A stretch of DNA of 22,454 bases from the NCBI GenBank assembly GCA_002343845.1, contig DDSQ01000125.1, positions 25,064 to 47,517 on the forward strand. Reading direction: 5' to 3'. The notes beneath the pieces are model-generated. The model did not search any database and was not told the DNA's origin. It saw only the letters and a program-made list of their open reading frames with translations. Shown here piece by piece: positions 1-10,999 of this stretch; within the stretch, counting starts at the first letter, position 1, and each line of letters starts with the position of its first letter. The DNA comes from Planctomycetes bacterium UBA2386 (GTDB lineage Bacteria; Planctomycetota; UBA1135; UBA2386). The position numbers and the translations under genes are program-made.

Positions 1-97
1 CCGCCGCGACCGACGCGACTGCACCTCGCGCGAACTGACCGCCGGCGCCGGCACTCGGGCAGGGCAATCGCGAGCGGTCGGCGGTAACGTCCTCGCC
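1..97. other. Leading non-coding or partial stretch
   Basis: No complete gene is visible before the phosphorylase homologue. One plus-strand frame is open from base 3 to a TGA at 36-38 and could be the last dozen codons of an upstream gene, but this is too short to support. A perfect 12-bp palindrome lies at 41-52 and could be a small stem after that stop. In DNA this GC-rich such a palindrome carries little weight. I see no convincing promoter for the gene that starts at 98. Confidence 0.3.
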
Positions 98-919
98 ATG
101 CCCGCGCCCGCGCACCCCAAGAACGTCGCCCGCGAGATCGCGCAGTTCCTGCACTCGCGCACGTCGCTGCGGCCGCGCGTTGCGATGCTCCTCGGCAGCG
201 GCCATGCGTCGATCGCCAACCAACTCAAGGAGAAGGTGGTCCTGCACGGCGACGACGTGCCGGGCTCCCCGCTGCGCTCGCCGCTGCTGGTGGGACTGCT
301 CGAGGGCATTCCCGTCGCGGTCGCCGATGCCCCGTTCGCCGCGTTCGAAGGACTGACCGCGAGCGAACTGACGATGCCGGTGCGCGTGCTCAAGGCGCTC
401 GGCTGCGAGTTGCTGATCGTCACGGCCGGCGCCGCGAGCCTCTGCCAGCAGATCGAGTCCGGCACGATCGCCATCGTCGAAGACCACCTGAACTTCAGCG
501 CCATCCAGCCGCTGGCCGGCCCCCAGGACGAGACCGACGGCCCGCGTTTCCCCGACATGAACGAGCCGTACGCGCGCGAGTGGATGGACGTCGCGCGCGA
601 CGTCGCGCTGCGCGCCGGCATCGCCTGCGGCCCCGGCGTGTTCGCGGCGGTGCCCGGCCCGAGCATGCCGACGCGCGCCGAGTACCGCTTCCTGCGCCAG
701 GCCGGCGCCGACCTGGTCGGCATGTCGTTGGTGCCCGAAGTGATCGCCGCGGTGCACGCCGGCTTCCAGGTGCTCGCGCTGGTCGGCGTGACCCAGCAGG
801 TGCTGGCCGGCCGTTCCTCGCAAGCGTCGATCGAGGCGATGATCGACGCCGCCGATCTCGCCGCGCCACGCATGGCGACGCTGCTGGTCGGCATCGTCGC
901 CGCGACCCGGAACCGCTGA
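98..919 (+). CDS. Purine nucleoside phosphorylase family protein with altered active site
   Basis: This 273-residue protein belongs to the trimeric purine nucleoside phosphorylase (PNP/MTAP) family, which normally splits purine nucleosides with phosphate. The fold motifs appear in order: GSG at 33-35, FEG at 83-85, DHLNFS in the middle, PGPSMPTRAE around 187-195 and GMSLVPE at 208-214. Length is normal for the family. Aligned by eye to the human enzyme, key residues differ. The base-binding Glu201 position is Pro191, Asn243 is Gln233, and the phosphate contacts Arg84 and His86 become Pro79 and Ala81. The phosphate-site serines (Ser34, Ser210) remain. The fold assignment is secure, but classical phosphorylase activity is doubtful; it may have another substrate or a non-catalytic role. 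The ATG at 98 is a good start. The next gene follows after 2 nt, so the two are probably co-translated. Confidence 0.85.
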   Translation: MPAPAHPKNVAREIAQFLHSRTSLRPRVAMLLGSGHASIANQLKEKVVLHGDDVPGSPLRSPLLVGLLEGIPVAVADAPFAAFEGLTASELTMPVRVLKALGCELLIVTAGAASLCQQIESGTIAIVEDHLNFSAIQPLAGPQDETDGPRFPDMNEPYAREWMDVARDVALRAGIACGPGVFAAVPGPSMPTRAEYRFLRQAGADLVGMSLVPEVIAAVHAGFQVLALVGVTQQVLAGRSSQASIEAMIDAADLAAPRMATLLVGIVAATRNR

Positions 920-921
920 CC

Positions 922-1500
922 GTGGCCGCCCGCGACCCACGACCACCGCGGCTCGGGGTGCTGCTCAGCGGTTCGGGCCGCACGTTGCAGAACCTGCTCG
1001 ACCGCGTCGGCGACGGTCGTCTGCGCGCGACGATCGCCGGCGTCGGCAGCGACCGCGCCGACGCGTTTGGCCTGCAACGCGCGTTGGAGCACGGTCTCGA
1101 AGCGCGCCACCTCAAGGAAGCGTCGGCGACGTGGTCCTGGCTCGCCGAACTCGACGTCGACCTGGTGGTTCTCGCCGGCTACCTGCGCCTGCTGCCGATC
1201 GTGCCGGAGTTCGCCGGCCGCGTACTCAACATCCACCCGGCCCTGCTGCCGAAGTTCGGCGGCAAGGGCATGCACGGCGACCGCGTGCACGCCGCCGTGC
1301 TCGCCGCCGGCGAGCGCGAATCGGGGTGCACGGTGCACCTGTGCAACGAACGCTACGACGAGGGCCGCATCCTGCTGCAGGCTCGCGTGCCGGTGCTGCC
1401 GAACGACACGCCGGCGGCGCTGGCTGCGCGCGTGTTCGCGGCGGAGTGCGAGGCCTATCCGGCGGCGATCGCGATGCACTGGCACTCGCTGCAGGGCTGA
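922..1500 (+). CDS. purN: Phosphoribosylglycinamide formyltransferase (PurN-like)
   Basis: This protein of about 192 residues transfers a formyl group from 10-formyltetrahydrofolate to glycinamide ribonucleotide, the third step of de novo purine synthesis in the cytoplasm. The catalytic residues are all present: NIHPALLP with Asn103 and His105, and Asp146 in the ERYDEG motif. The N-terminal phosphate-binding loop reads SGSGRTLQN, a variant of the usual SGxGSNLQ. The GTG start at 922 is chosen because it leads directly into the first beta strand and lies 2 nt after the preceding stop. The longer open frame upstream overlaps the phosphorylase gene and is spurious. The gene is convergent with the sigma factor gene, with 11 nt between them. 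The family is clear. Because of the loop variation, a related formyltransferase is possible but less likely. Confidence 0.85.
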   Translation: MAARDPRPPRLGVLLSGSGRTLQNLLDRVGDGRLRATIAGVGSDRADAFGLQRALEHGLEARHLKEASATWSWLAELDVDLVVLAGYLRLLPIVPEFAGRVLNIHPALLPKFGGKGMHGDRVHAAVLAAGERESGCTVHLCNERYDEGRILLQARVPVLPNDTPAALAARVFAAECEAYPAAIAMHWHSLQG

Positions 1501-1511
1501 GGCCAGCGGGC

Positions 1512-2060
1512 TCAGTCGCGCCGCAGCAAGTCGTCCAGGGCGGTGAGCGCGCGCCCGAGCAGCATGCTGATCGCTGCCGGACTTCGCCCTCCCATCATCT
1601 CGCCGACCTGGTTCAGCGGCAGCTTGGCGAGCCGCGCCAAGGTGATGACTTCCCGATGGTCCGCGCCCAGCGCCGCGAACGCTGCCTCGATGCGGGCGAC
1701 TTCCTCCGCCGAGATCAGCGCCGCACTCGGGCTCGGCGAACCGGGCCCGTTGAAGGCCGCAGCCAGTTCGAGGCCGAGACTGCCGCCCACCACGCGCTGC
1801 ACGTCGCGCTTCTTGCGCCCGTAGTGGCGCGCCCGGTCGCTGACCTTGTGCGCCGCCGCGCGGAACAGCCAGGCACGGAACGCGGCGTCGTCGTCGAACC
1901 GTAGCCGGCTGGCGTCTTCGACCAGGCCTCGGCAGACCGACTGCACCACGTCGCGGCAGGACTCGTGGGCCCGCAGTGCGGCGCCAACGCGCTGCTCGAC
2001 GAACGCCTCGAGAACCGGCAGGTTGGCGGCCAGTCGGCGTTGGAGTTCGTCGTTCTGCAT
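1512..2060 (-). CDS. ECF-type RNA polymerase sigma factor
   Basis: The product of about 182 residues has the two-domain layout of an extracytoplasmic-function sigma factor. Region 2 covers roughly the first 85 residues ([21 protein letters not shown] contains the -10 recognition helix). Region 4 is near the C-terminus, where [19 protein letters not shown] and the following helix form the -35-binding helix-turn-helix. The ATG at 2060 is preferred over the in-frame ATG at 2102. It begins MQNDELQRR, has a GAGG-like ribosome site about 10 nt upstream, and leaves room for control sequences before the divergent kinase gene. No anti-sigma factor gene is adjacent. Planctomycete ECF groups are known that pair with Ser/Thr kinases, so the kinase next door is the likely partner or regulator (inference). 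Confidence 0.85.
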   Translation of the reverse strand: MQNDELQRRLAANLPVLEAFVEQRVGAALRAHESCRDVVQSVCRGLVEDASRLRFDDDAAFRAWLFRAAAHKVSDRARHYGRKKRDVQRVVGGSLGLELAAAFNGPGSPSPSAALISAEEVARIEAAFAALGADHREVITLARLAKLPLNQVGEMMGGRSPAAISMLLGRALTALDDLLRRD

Positions 2061-2110
2061 GCGTCGCACGCCTCGCCGCGGCGGGTGCAGCGACGATACC
2101 ATGCCCGACC
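2061..2110. promoter_or_regulatory. Divergent sigma/kinase intergenic region
   Basis: Only 50 bp separate the chosen starts of the sigma factor and kinase genes, so any promoters for both must lie here or inside the genes. A perfect 10-bp palindrome sits at 2074-2083. It could be an operator, but GC-rich palindromes of this length are common by chance. I find no clear -35/-10 pair on either strand. Confidence 0.3.
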
Positions 2111-5100
2111 GTGTCCACGAGCGACGCCAGCCCTTGCGCAGAGGACCCGCTTCCTGGCGACATCGAAGCCGCGGTCTACGGCGCGTGCTTCGGCGATGCT
2201 CCGACCGCTGGCATCGAGGCGTTGCAGCGCGAGCATCCAGGACGAGCGCTCGCGATCGCCTCGCTCGCCTTGAGAGTGCGACGCGCGAACGACCGGCTCG
2301 GCACGCTCCACGCGCAGGCGACAGCCGCGGAGCGAGAGCCGACGATCGCCGGCTACCGCCTCGAGCGACAGCTCGGCAGCGGCGGGTTCGGAGTCGTGTG
2401 GCTGGCGACGCAGATGGAGCCGGTCGTGCGCCGCGTGGCGCTCAAGGTCTTGCGAGCGGATGCCGCTGGCGCCGAAGTCCTCACGCGTTTCGCCGCCGAG
2501 CGTGCGGCACTCGCCGCGATGGACCACCCGGGCATCGCCAGGATCTACGACGCCGGACAGACCGCCGACGGGCAGCCGTTCTTCGCGATGGAGTACATCG
2601 CCGGGGAGCCGATCGTCGCCTGGTGTGACAAGAGGTCGTTGCCCGTGCCCGAGCGTCTGCGCGTGATGATCGACGTCTGCGCAGCCGTGCTGCATGCACA
2701 CCAGCGAGGACTCGTCCATCGCGACCTGAAGCCCGGCAACCTGTTGGTCGTGGAAGACGGCGGGGTCGCGTATCCGAAGGTGATCGACTTCGGTCTCGCG
2801 AAGATCCTGTCTCCCGATCTGCTCGCCGGTCCCATCGCGACGACCATGGTGGGCAGGTTGCTCGGCACTCCGGAGTACATGGCTCCCGAGCAGGCCGCCG
2901 GCGGCGCCGTCGACACCCGAGCCGACGTCTACGCGCTGGGCGTCGTGCTGTTCGAGCTGCTGACCGGCGCCTTGCCATTCTCGCCGACGGAGCTGCGCTC
3001 CCGCGGCCTCGCCTCGGTCGTGCGCACGTTGCACGAGGTCGAAGCTCCGCGTGCATCGACCGTGGTGCACGACGCGGCGGCCGCCTCCCGTTCGACCGAC
3101 AGCGGCCACCTCCGGCGCCGGCTGCGCGGCGACCTCGACGCCATCGTGCAGCGGTGCTTGCAGAAGGAACCCGATGCTCGCTACGCCAGCGTCGCCGAGC
3201 TGGCCAGCGACCTGCGCGCCCATCTCGCCCACGAAGCGATCTCGGCACGGCGCCTCGGCCTCGTCGACACGTTGCGTCGGCTGGCGCGGCGGAACCGCGC
3301 CATGTTCGTCGGCAGCGCCGTCGCCTTGCTGGCGTTGGTGTTCGGGGTCGTCGTCGCCACGTGGGGTCTCGTGCAGGCGACCGCATCCCGCGACGATGCC
3401 ATCGCGGCCGCCGCGATGGCCGATGCCCGTAGCTACGCTGCCGCGTTGCACGCCGCCGCACGCGCTGGCGACGCGTGTCGCGGTGCCGAGATGCGCCAGG
3501 GCCTCGAACTCGCGCCGCCCGAACTGCGGCACCTCGAGTGGCAACTGCTGGCCGCGCAGACCGACGACGCCGTGCAGATCGTGCACACCGGCATCCCGGA
3601 TGGTCGCGCGGTGTTCGCGCTCGGCACCGAAGTCGTGGTCGTGGCAGACCGCATGGTGCGCTGCTTCGACCTCGCGGCCGGCACCGATCGGCCCTGGCCC
3701 GGACCAGGCGGCGGCGCGCGTTTCGCCAGCGCAGGTGCTGCGGCCCCGGATCGCAGCTGCGCGTTCGTCGTGTTCGGCGACGGCAGCGTGCACCGCTGGG
3801 ACGGCGTCGGCGACGCCCGCGTCGTGGCGCGCGTGGCCCGCGGCGAACCGGTGCTGGCGGTCGCGCGGACCGGCGCATGGTTCGTGGTCGGCGACGGCAC
3901 CGACGTGGTCGGGCTGGCCGGCGATGACGGCGCCGAGCGCTTCCGCTTCCGCAGCAAGGCTCGTGCGCGCGCCGTCGCGATCGCCCCCGACGAACGCGCC
4001 GTCGCGGTAGCGTGGGAAGACGGGCGTGTCGAGCTGCACTCGGTCGCGTCGGGCGAGTTGCTGGCGTCGCTGCCGCACCCGGCCGTCGTGCGCCAGTTCG
4101 CCTTCCCGGAGCCAGGTCGCCTGATCACGACCGGGCACGACGAAGTGGTTCGCGCCTGGGACCTCGAGCGCGGCGTGCTCGTCGCCGAACGGGCGACCGA
4201 CGCGCCCAACGTCTGCGCGCTCACCCTCATCGACGACTCCGTGATGGTGACCGGCGCCGGCGACGGCAGCATGCGCTGGTGGAACCCCACTACGCTGCGC
4301 GACCTCGGCCACGGCCGCGGCCACGAGGCGTACGTCTGCGGCGTCGACCATCTGCCCGACGGGCGGCTCGTCAGCTTCGCGTGGGACCGCACGTTGCGCA
4401 TCTGGCCGAGCACTCCCCCGGCGCGCGCGCAGGCCTGGGCCGGCCTGTACGGCACGGGCGCGCGGCTGTGCGCCCACCCGACCGAGCCGCTGGTGTTCGC
4501 GGGCACGCTCGCGTGCGAAGTCGGCGCCTTCGAGGCGCCGGGCGGTGCGCTGCGTTGGCACAAGAAGCTCGACGACCACTACGTGCACGGTCTGGCGGTC
4601 ACGCCCGACGGGCAGCGGTTGTTGGTCAGCACGTGGACCGGGCACCTGCACGTGCTGGCGACTGCGGACGGTGCGACGCTCGCGAAGATCGCCCTGAGCG
4701 GCCGGGAGCGGCTCGGCAACGTCGTGATCGACCCGTCGACGAACCTCGCGATGGTCGCCGAGAAGACGGCCGTTCACCGCCTGGCGCTCGACGATCTGCA
4801 GCCGCTGCCGCCGTGGCCGCTGACCGGGTTCGACAAGGCGCTGCTCATCGAACTCGCCATCGATGCACGGCGCGGACGGCTGATCGCGTGCCACCCCGAA
4901 GCGGCGGTGGCCGCGATCGACCTCGCCAGCGGCGCTCTGCGTTGGCGCCACGAGGGCCAGCGCGTCGCAATGGTCGCGTTCCCGCACGACGGCAGCGCGC
5001 TGTTCGCGGCCAGCCACGCCGGCCACGTGCTCGTGCTCGACCCGGAGACCGGGAGCGAACGCCGGCGGTTCGGTCGCGGCACCAGCGGCCCCGTTCGCAG

Positions 5101-5332
5101 CGTGCTCGTCACGCCCGACGGCCGCAGGGTGCTTGCCAACGACCAGCGGCTCCGCTTCTACGACGCGGTGCGAGGCGACGAACTGCTGGCCCTCGACGGC
5201 ATCCGCTTCGTGCCCGGGCAGCCGCTGCTGCTGCCGTCCGCCGACCTGCTCGTCACCGCGGCCGGCTACTTCGCGGCCCCGGCCGAGATCCTCGCCTGGC
5301 CGCTGCACCCGTCGCGCACGTCGCTGCGATGA
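2111..5332 (+). CDS. Transmembrane Ser/Thr protein kinase with WD40-like propeller
   Basis: This kinase of about 1073 residues is in the Hanks (eukaryotic-like) class. After an 80-residue helical N-terminus the kinase domain shows the glycine loop GSGGFGVV (89-96), Lys112 in VALKVL, the catalytic HRDLKPGN (203-210, Asp205), DFG at 226-228 and [10 protein letters not shown]. All core catalytic residues are present, so it should be active. One membrane segment lies at about 398-422. A linker follows with the [12 protein letters not shown] and [11 protein letters not shown] motifs typical of planctomycete kinases. The rest, from about 485 to the end, has repeated WD40-like blades (for example [10 protein letters not shown] and [11 protein letters not shown]), predicted outside the cytoplasm. 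The GTG at 2111 is the first start after the sigma promoter region; the frame extends upstream to 1976 only by overlapping the sigma gene. No ribosome site is obvious. It probably senses a signal through the propeller and phosphorylates a cytoplasmic target, possibly the neighbouring sigma factor (inference). Confidence 0.88.
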   Translation: MSTSDASPCAEDPLPGDIEAAVYGACFGDAPTAGIEALQREHPGRALAIASLALRVRRANDRLGTLHAQATAAEREPTIAGYRLERQLGSGGFGVVWLATQMEPVVRRVALKVLRADAAGAEVLTRFAAERAALAAMDHPGIARIYDAGQTADGQPFFAMEYIAGEPIVAWCDKRSLPVPERLRVMIDVCAAVLHAHQRGLVHRDLKPGNLLVVEDGGVAYPKVIDFGLAKILSPDLLAGPIATTMVGRLLGTPEYMAPEQAAGGAVDTRADVYALGVVLFELLTGALPFSPTELRSRGLASVVRTLHEVEAPRASTVVHDAAAASRSTDSGHLRRRLRGDLDAIVQRCLQKEPDARYASVAELASDLRAHLAHEAISARRLGLVDTLRRLARRNRAMFVGSAVALLALVFGVVVATWGLVQATASRDDAIAAAAMADARSYAAALHAAARAGDACRGAEMRQGLELAPPELRHLEWQLLAAQTDDAVQIVHTGIPDGRAVFALGTEVVVVADRMVRCFDLAAGTDRPWPGPGGGARFASAGAAAPDRSCAFVVFGDGSVHRWDGVGDARVVARVARGEPVLAVARTGAWFVVGDGTDVVGLAGDDGAERFRFRSKARARAVAIAPDERAVAVAWEDGRVELHSVASGELLASLPHPAVVRQFAFPEPGRLITTGHDEVVRAWDLERGVLVAERATDAPNVCALTLIDDSVMVTGAGDGSMRWWNPTTLRDLGHGRGHEAYVCGVDHLPDGRLVSFAWDRTLRIWPSTPPARAQAWAGLYGTGARLCAHPTEPLVFAGTLACEVGAFEAPGGALRWHKKLDDHYVHGLAVTPDGQRLLVSTWTGHLHVLATADGATLAKIALSGRERLGNVVIDPSTNLAMVAEKTAVHRLALDDLQPLPPWPLTGFDKALLIELAIDARRGRLIACHPEAAVAAIDLASGALRWRHEGQRVAMVAFPHDGSALFAASHAGHVLVLDPETGSERRRFGRGTSGPVRSVLVTPDGRRVLANDQRLRFYDAVRGDELLALDGIRFVPGQPLLLPSADLLVTAAGYFAAPAEILAWPLHPSRTSLR

Positions 5333-5344
5333 GGGGCGACGCGG

Positions 5345-7393
5345 TCAGAACGCGCCGCCGAGCTCCACGTCCAGGGCGTTGCTGAACACGAACTCCAGCG
5401 CGTTGTAGCCCGGCCGCATCACCGCAGCCTGCGAGAAGAGATGCACGCCGCGCAGCGAAGGGTTGTGGAAGGCAGTCGAGTAGTAGAAGGTGCCGTTGGA
5501 GCCCGTGGTGCCGCTGACCAGCACCATCGGGTCCGGGCGCAGCCAACAGCCCGGCGCGCCGTACTGGGTGAGGAAGACCGGCTGCCAGGTCGTCCCGAAG
5601 ATCAAGGCCACCGGCACTCCCGGCAGGCCGTTCTCGATCCGATAGGTCAGCGCGTGGCCCACTTCGGGATAGCCATACAGCGCGTGGACCGGGACACCGC
5701 CAGCAGGGCCACACCCGACCCCGAGGCTCGTCACCGAACCCACTTCGTAGTTGCCCAGCCGCCACAGGTAGCCGCCTCCCTCCGAGCCGGAGTACGGATC
5801 GATGAGTCCCGCGGCGACACCGCGTTGCCACGTCAGCATGTACGCCTGCAGCGTGGCGTTCGCGATCTGCGTCGGGAACGCGAGCCAGAACGTGCGCCAG
5901 GTCGCGAGGTCGGTGGTCGCGGTGCACGGAATCCAGCTGCCGTTGTGCGTCATCCAGCAGCGGTAGCCTGCGCGCGTTCCCTGCTGCGCGAGCGGCACGA
6001 CGGAGTCGTCGCGCGCTTCGACCACGAGCAAGTTCGTGTACCCGAGACAGGCGACGCGCCACCTGCCGAGCCACTGGTTGCTGCCGGCCGGCTGCGCGGG
6101 GAAGACGGGCTGCAGGAAGCCGTCCGTGCCGTTCATCGTCGTCGGCATGCGCGCGTAGTCGCCGTACGCCGTGGTCGGCGTGGTGCCCGCGTTGTCCCAA
6201 TGGAAGCCGGCCAGGTGGTCACCATCCGCGACGCGCAGCCGGAACTTGCGACCGACGGTCGGACTGTCCATCTGCTCGTCCCAACGCATGTTCTTGTTGC
6301 TGCCTTTCCACCAGCACCACAGCTCCTCGCCGACGAAGTAGCCGTTGACGCGATGGGCAACACCCGCGGAATCGTAGAACGTGCCGACGCGACGGTCGGT
6401 CATCGTGATGCCGTGGAACTGCTGGAAGCCGGCAGTCATGGTCAGCGGCAAGTGGTAGATGTCGAGCGTTCCCGACCAACCATCGAAGCGGAGGTTGCGA
6501 CGGCCGAGGAACTCGAGCTGCGGCCAGGGCGCAGGCTGGTTCACGGCAGTGATGTAGCCGGCCGTGATGCCCTGCCACGTGAGGTAGTCGTAGCCGATCC
6601 GCGTGTAGCCACCTGGACCCGCAGTCGGTCCCCAACTGTTCTTCACGATGAAGTGGTGGTCCGCCGGATTGCTGCTGCTGCGGTCGTAGCCGACGATCAG
6701 GGCCGAGTGCACGCCACCGGTGTTGTTGAAGTACGACGCGTGCCAGATCGAGCTCGAAGTGCCGGAAGGCGTGCTGAACTTGTGCACGTAGAAGTCCCAG
6801 ACGACCTCGTAGCCAGCCTGCAGCACCGCCTCGATCGCTGCCGGCGAGCGTGACTGTGCGCTCGGCATCCAGACATGGCTGGCGATCGAGTAGTAGGAGG
6901 ACTGTCGCAGCGCCGAGCGCGGCAGGTTTGCCGGATCGAGGTTCCAGGTGTTGACGTTCCGCTGCGAGTCCCAGTGCGAGTGATTCCACTCGTACGGAAG
7001 CACGATCGGGTCCGGGTCGTAGGGCAGCGCCGACTCGACCGGGACGCGCAGCCAGTTGTCGAGTTGGTGCAGCATGCCGACACCACTGCCGCCACCGAGT
7101 CCGACCAGTTGGTTCTCGGTGGTGTCCGCCGTGGGGATGTCGCTCCAGACACCGTGCAGCCAGTTCAGCTTGTCCATCCGGATCGTGAAGTCCTCGGACA
7201 GGTCGACGGGCGTCCCCTGGCGCTGGTACCGGGCCTCGAGGGCGGCAATCGCCGAGAACGCGATGCAGGTGTTGCGATTGCCCTGGTTCTTGATGGGCGT
7301 CTGCCACTGCGCGTGGGTGACCACGGTCTGCGACGGGGCGAGAGCGGCACCGAGCAGGACGCACACGGGAAGCAACGAGCAACGGTTGGTCAT
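5345..7393 (-). CDS. Secreted papain-like (C1) cysteine peptidase with C-terminal module
   Basis: This protein of about 682 residues starts with a signal peptide (about 1-22, hydrophobic VCVLLGAALA) and goes straight into a C1 peptidase domain. The oxyanion Gln37 and nucleophile Cys43 lie in IKNQGNRNTCIAFSA. The catalytic His229 is in GGVHSALIVGYD and Asn252 in IVKNSWG. All four expected residues are present, so activity is likely. The inhibitory propeptide found in papain and cathepsins is absent. A middle region (about 270-555) has no family I recognise. The last 126 residues (557-682, starting LGVGCG, with NGLPGVPVALIFG, GAPGCWL and FSNAL) resemble a C-terminal module I associate with secreted proteins of high-GC planctomycetes. 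The ATG at 7393 gives the signal peptide directly; the frame stays open far upstream, but that extension overlaps the permease gene. It converges on the kinase gene with a 12-nt gap. Confidence 0.85.
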   Translation of the reverse strand: MTNRCSLLPVCVLLGAALAPSQTVVTHAQWQTPIKNQGNRNTCIAFSAIAALEARYQRQGTPVDLSEDFTIRMDKLNWLHGVWSDIPTADTTENQLVGLGGGSGVGMLHQLDNWLRVPVESALPYDPDPIVLPYEWNHSHWDSQRNVNTWNLDPANLPRSALRQSSYYSIASHVWMPSAQSRSPAAIEAVLQAGYEVVWDFYVHKFSTPSGTSSSIWHASYFNNTGGVHSALIVGYDRSSSNPADHHFIVKNSWGPTAGPGGYTRIGYDYLTWQGITAGYITAVNQPAPWPQLEFLGRRNLRFDGWSGTLDIYHLPLTMTAGFQQFHGITMTDRRVGTFYDSAGVAHRVNGYFVGEELWCWWKGSNKNMRWDEQMDSPTVGRKFRLRVADGDHLAGFHWDNAGTTPTTAYGDYARMPTTMNGTDGFLQPVFPAQPAGSNQWLGRWRVACLGYTNLLVVEARDDSVVPLAQQGTRAGYRCWMTHNGSWIPCTATTDLATWRTFWLAFPTQIANATLQAYMLTWQRGVAAGLIDPYSGSEGGGYLWRLGNYEVGSVTSLGVGCGPAGGVPVHALYGYPEVGHALTYRIENGLPGVPVALIFGTTWQPVFLTQYGAPGCWLRPDPMVLVSGTTGSNGTFYYSTAFHNPSLRGVHLFSQAAVMRPGYNALEFVFSNALDVELGGAF

Positions 7394-7509
7394 GGCAGGA
7401 TCGGGGATCAGGGTTCGAGGACGAGAAGCGTCGTGCCGCCGCTCGTACAACGCCCTTGCCCCTCTTCCGTCGAACCGCCGTTGCCAGCGGTGCTTGCAAC
7501 CGACGGCTC
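7394..7509. other. Gap between permease and peptidase genes
   Basis: The 116 bp between two minus-strand genes hold no open frame of note. No strong hairpin with a T tract is visible, so it is unclear whether the peptidase gene is read through from the transporter operon or has its own promoter. Confidence 0.4.
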
Positions 7510-8486
7510 TCAGCGCCGACGCCGCCCGAACCACCGCCGCAGCCCTTCGTCGGCAACCGCCCCGAGCAGGATCACGCCGCCCACCACCGCGAACTCGAGC
7601 CGGTCGCTGTCGCCGAGCAGGCGGATCGTGTTCGGCAGCAGCGGCAGCAGCGCCACGCCGAGCACGATGCCCGGCACGCTGCCTTCGCCGCCGCGCAGCG
7701 CCACACCGCCGAGCACGGCCCCGGCGATCGCGTACAGTTCGTAGAAGTTGCCGAAGCTCGACGCCTGCGCCGAGTTCACGTCGAGCACGAACAGGCAGCC
7801 ACCGAGCCCCGCCAGCAACGAGCAGACGACGTAGGCACTGGCCTCGATGCGCGCCGTCGGCACCCCGCACAGCCGCGCCGCCTCCTGGTTGCGACCGAGC
7901 GCGAACAGGTGCCGCCCCCAGACCGTGCGCGTCCACACCACCCAGGTCGTGATCGCCACGGCAGCGAGCACCAGCAGCGGCACGGGCAAGCCGAACTCGG
8001 CGGTGATCGGCAGCTTGCCGGTCGCGAGCCAGCGCAGACCGTCGGCGCTGTCGCCGAAGCCCATGGTCTCGTCGCCGGTGAAGCCGCGCATCGCGCCGCG
8101 GTAGAGCAACAGTCCGCACAGCGTCACGACGAACGGCTGCAGCCGCAGCCCGACGACCAGCACGCCGTGGAACGCACCGATCAGCGCACAGCCTGCGAGC
8201 ACGGCCGGCACCGCCGCGAGCGGCGACCAGCCGAGATCGCGCAGCAACCACGGCAGCACGCAACCGGCGACGCAGACCACCGCCCCGATCGAGAGGTCGA
8301 TGCCGCCCGTGACGATCACGAACGCCGCCGCGAAGCTCAGCACCCCGTAGAGCCCGAGCCGCTGCAGCAGGTTCTCGAGGTTGTAGGCCGACAGGAACGT
8401 GAAGCGCTGGGTCTCCGCGTCGTAGGAGCCCAGCGCGGTGACCACGGCGATCACGACCAGCAGCGCACCGATGCCAGCGATGCGCC

Positions 8487-8490
<4 letters not shown>
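7510..8490 (-). CDS. ABC transporter permease, ribose/CUT2 type
   Basis: The 326-residue protein is a BPD_transp_2 (RbsC-like) inner-membrane permease. It is rich in hydrophobic segments from the N-terminus (about 8-10 predicted). The family landmarks FVIVTGGIDLSIGAV and GRHLFALGRNQEAARLCGV are present; the latter is the cytoplasmic loop that contacts the ATPase. In this family one gene usually supplies both copies of the permease, so a single permease gene is normal. The GTG start at 8490 overlaps the ATPase stop by 4 nt (GTGA), which indicates translational coupling. It is the last gene of the SDR-binding protein-ATPase-permease operon. The substrate is unknown; sugars are typical, but nucleosides, autoinducers and polyols are also known for the family. 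Confidence 0.9.
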
Positions 8491-9979
<1,489 letters not shown>

Positions 9980-9983
<4 letters not shown>

Positions 9984-10987
9984 TTCTTGCCGGTCTTCTG
10001 CTTCAGGTCGTCCCAGAACTCGCGCACGTTGTCCTTGGTGATCTGGCGTGCCGGGATGTCGATGAAGCCGTCCTTCGGCAGCTGCGCGCGGCGCGCGGCT
10101 TCGTCGGGTGCTTCGAGCAACTTCGTCAGCAGCTCGATCGAGCGGCGACCGTACTCGTACGGGTTCTGCACCACCGTGCCGGCGATCGTGCCGTCGACGA
10201 TGCCCTGCAGCGTGGCTTCGTTCTCGTCGAAGCCGACCACCGCGACCTTGCCGACGCGCCCCGCCGACTTCACCGCCTCGAGCAGGATCGGCGGTTCGTA
10301 TTCGAACAGCCCGACCATGCCCGCGAGGTCGGGCCAGCGCGCCAGCGCGTCCTGGGCCGCGGCCTTGCACTTCTGGCGGTCGAACTGGTCGGTGAACGAC
10401 GCGCGGATCTCGTACTTGGCGCCCTTCAACGGTCCGTCCTGCTTGTCGAAGCGCGACGGGTCGCGCGACCGATCGAGCAGCTCGTCGATCACGCCCTGGC
10501 GGCGCCGCCGCGCGTTGTCCTGGTCGAGGTTGCCGACCAGGATGACGATCGCCCCGCCCTCCGGCAGCGCCCGCTTCACCAACTGCCCGCACATCCGGCC
10601 GGCGTCGTAGTTGTCCATGCCGACGTAGCACAGCCGCTTGCTCTTCGGCGCGTCGCTGTCGTGCGTGATCAGCAGGGCGCGGCTGCCGACCTTGTCGAGC
10701 AGCGCGGTCATGTTCTCGGGGTCCTTCGGCGAAATCGCGATGCCCTGCACGCCCTTGCTCAGCAGGTCCTCGAGGATGCGCTTCTGCTCCTCGGCGGTGC
10801 CGTTCGGCGGCATGCGCACGACCGCGTCGACGCCGAACTGCGCCTTCGCCGCCTCGACGCCGAAGCTGCCGACGGTCCAGAACTCGGCGACGCAGTTGGT
10901 GACGAACGCCAGGCGCGGCTTCTTCGGCGCGTCCTGGGCGGCCATCCATCCGACCAGCAGCGCACCGGCGACGAGAGCACGAATCAT
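9980..10987 (-). CDS. Periplasmic sugar-binding protein (Peripla_BP_4, RbsB-like)
   Basis: The 335-residue protein begins with a short Sec signal peptide (MIRALVAGALLVGWMAAQ) and continues as a type I periplasmic binding protein. The first strand reads RLAFVTNCVAEFW. SKGVQGIAISPKDP and VVGFDENEATLQGI are landmark segments of this family. No lipobox cysteine is seen, so the mature protein is probably soluble in the periplasm. The ATG at 10987 has a strong GGAGGA ribosome site a few bases upstream, the best in this operon, which fits the high level usual for binding proteins. It lies 12 nt after the SDR gene and overlaps the ATPase start. The ligand cannot be read from the sequence. Confidence 0.9.
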
Positions 10988-10999
10988 GGTTCCTCCGGG

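Noticed and set aside
41..52. Perfect 12-bp palindrome before the first gene
   Set aside because: It is made only of G and C in a GC-rich region, has no loop, and has no nearby feature to give it meaning.
2061..2102. Longer sigma factor start at 2102
   Set aside because: It would leave only 8 bp before the kinase start and adds 14 residues with no family match. The ATG at 2060 has a better ribosome site.
1715..5308. Open frame of about 1197 codons antisense to the kinase gene
   Set aside because: Its composition is low-complexity Arg/Ala/Gly/Val, it matches no fold I know, and it lies opposite a clear kinase. Long antisense frames are expected in DNA this GC-rich.
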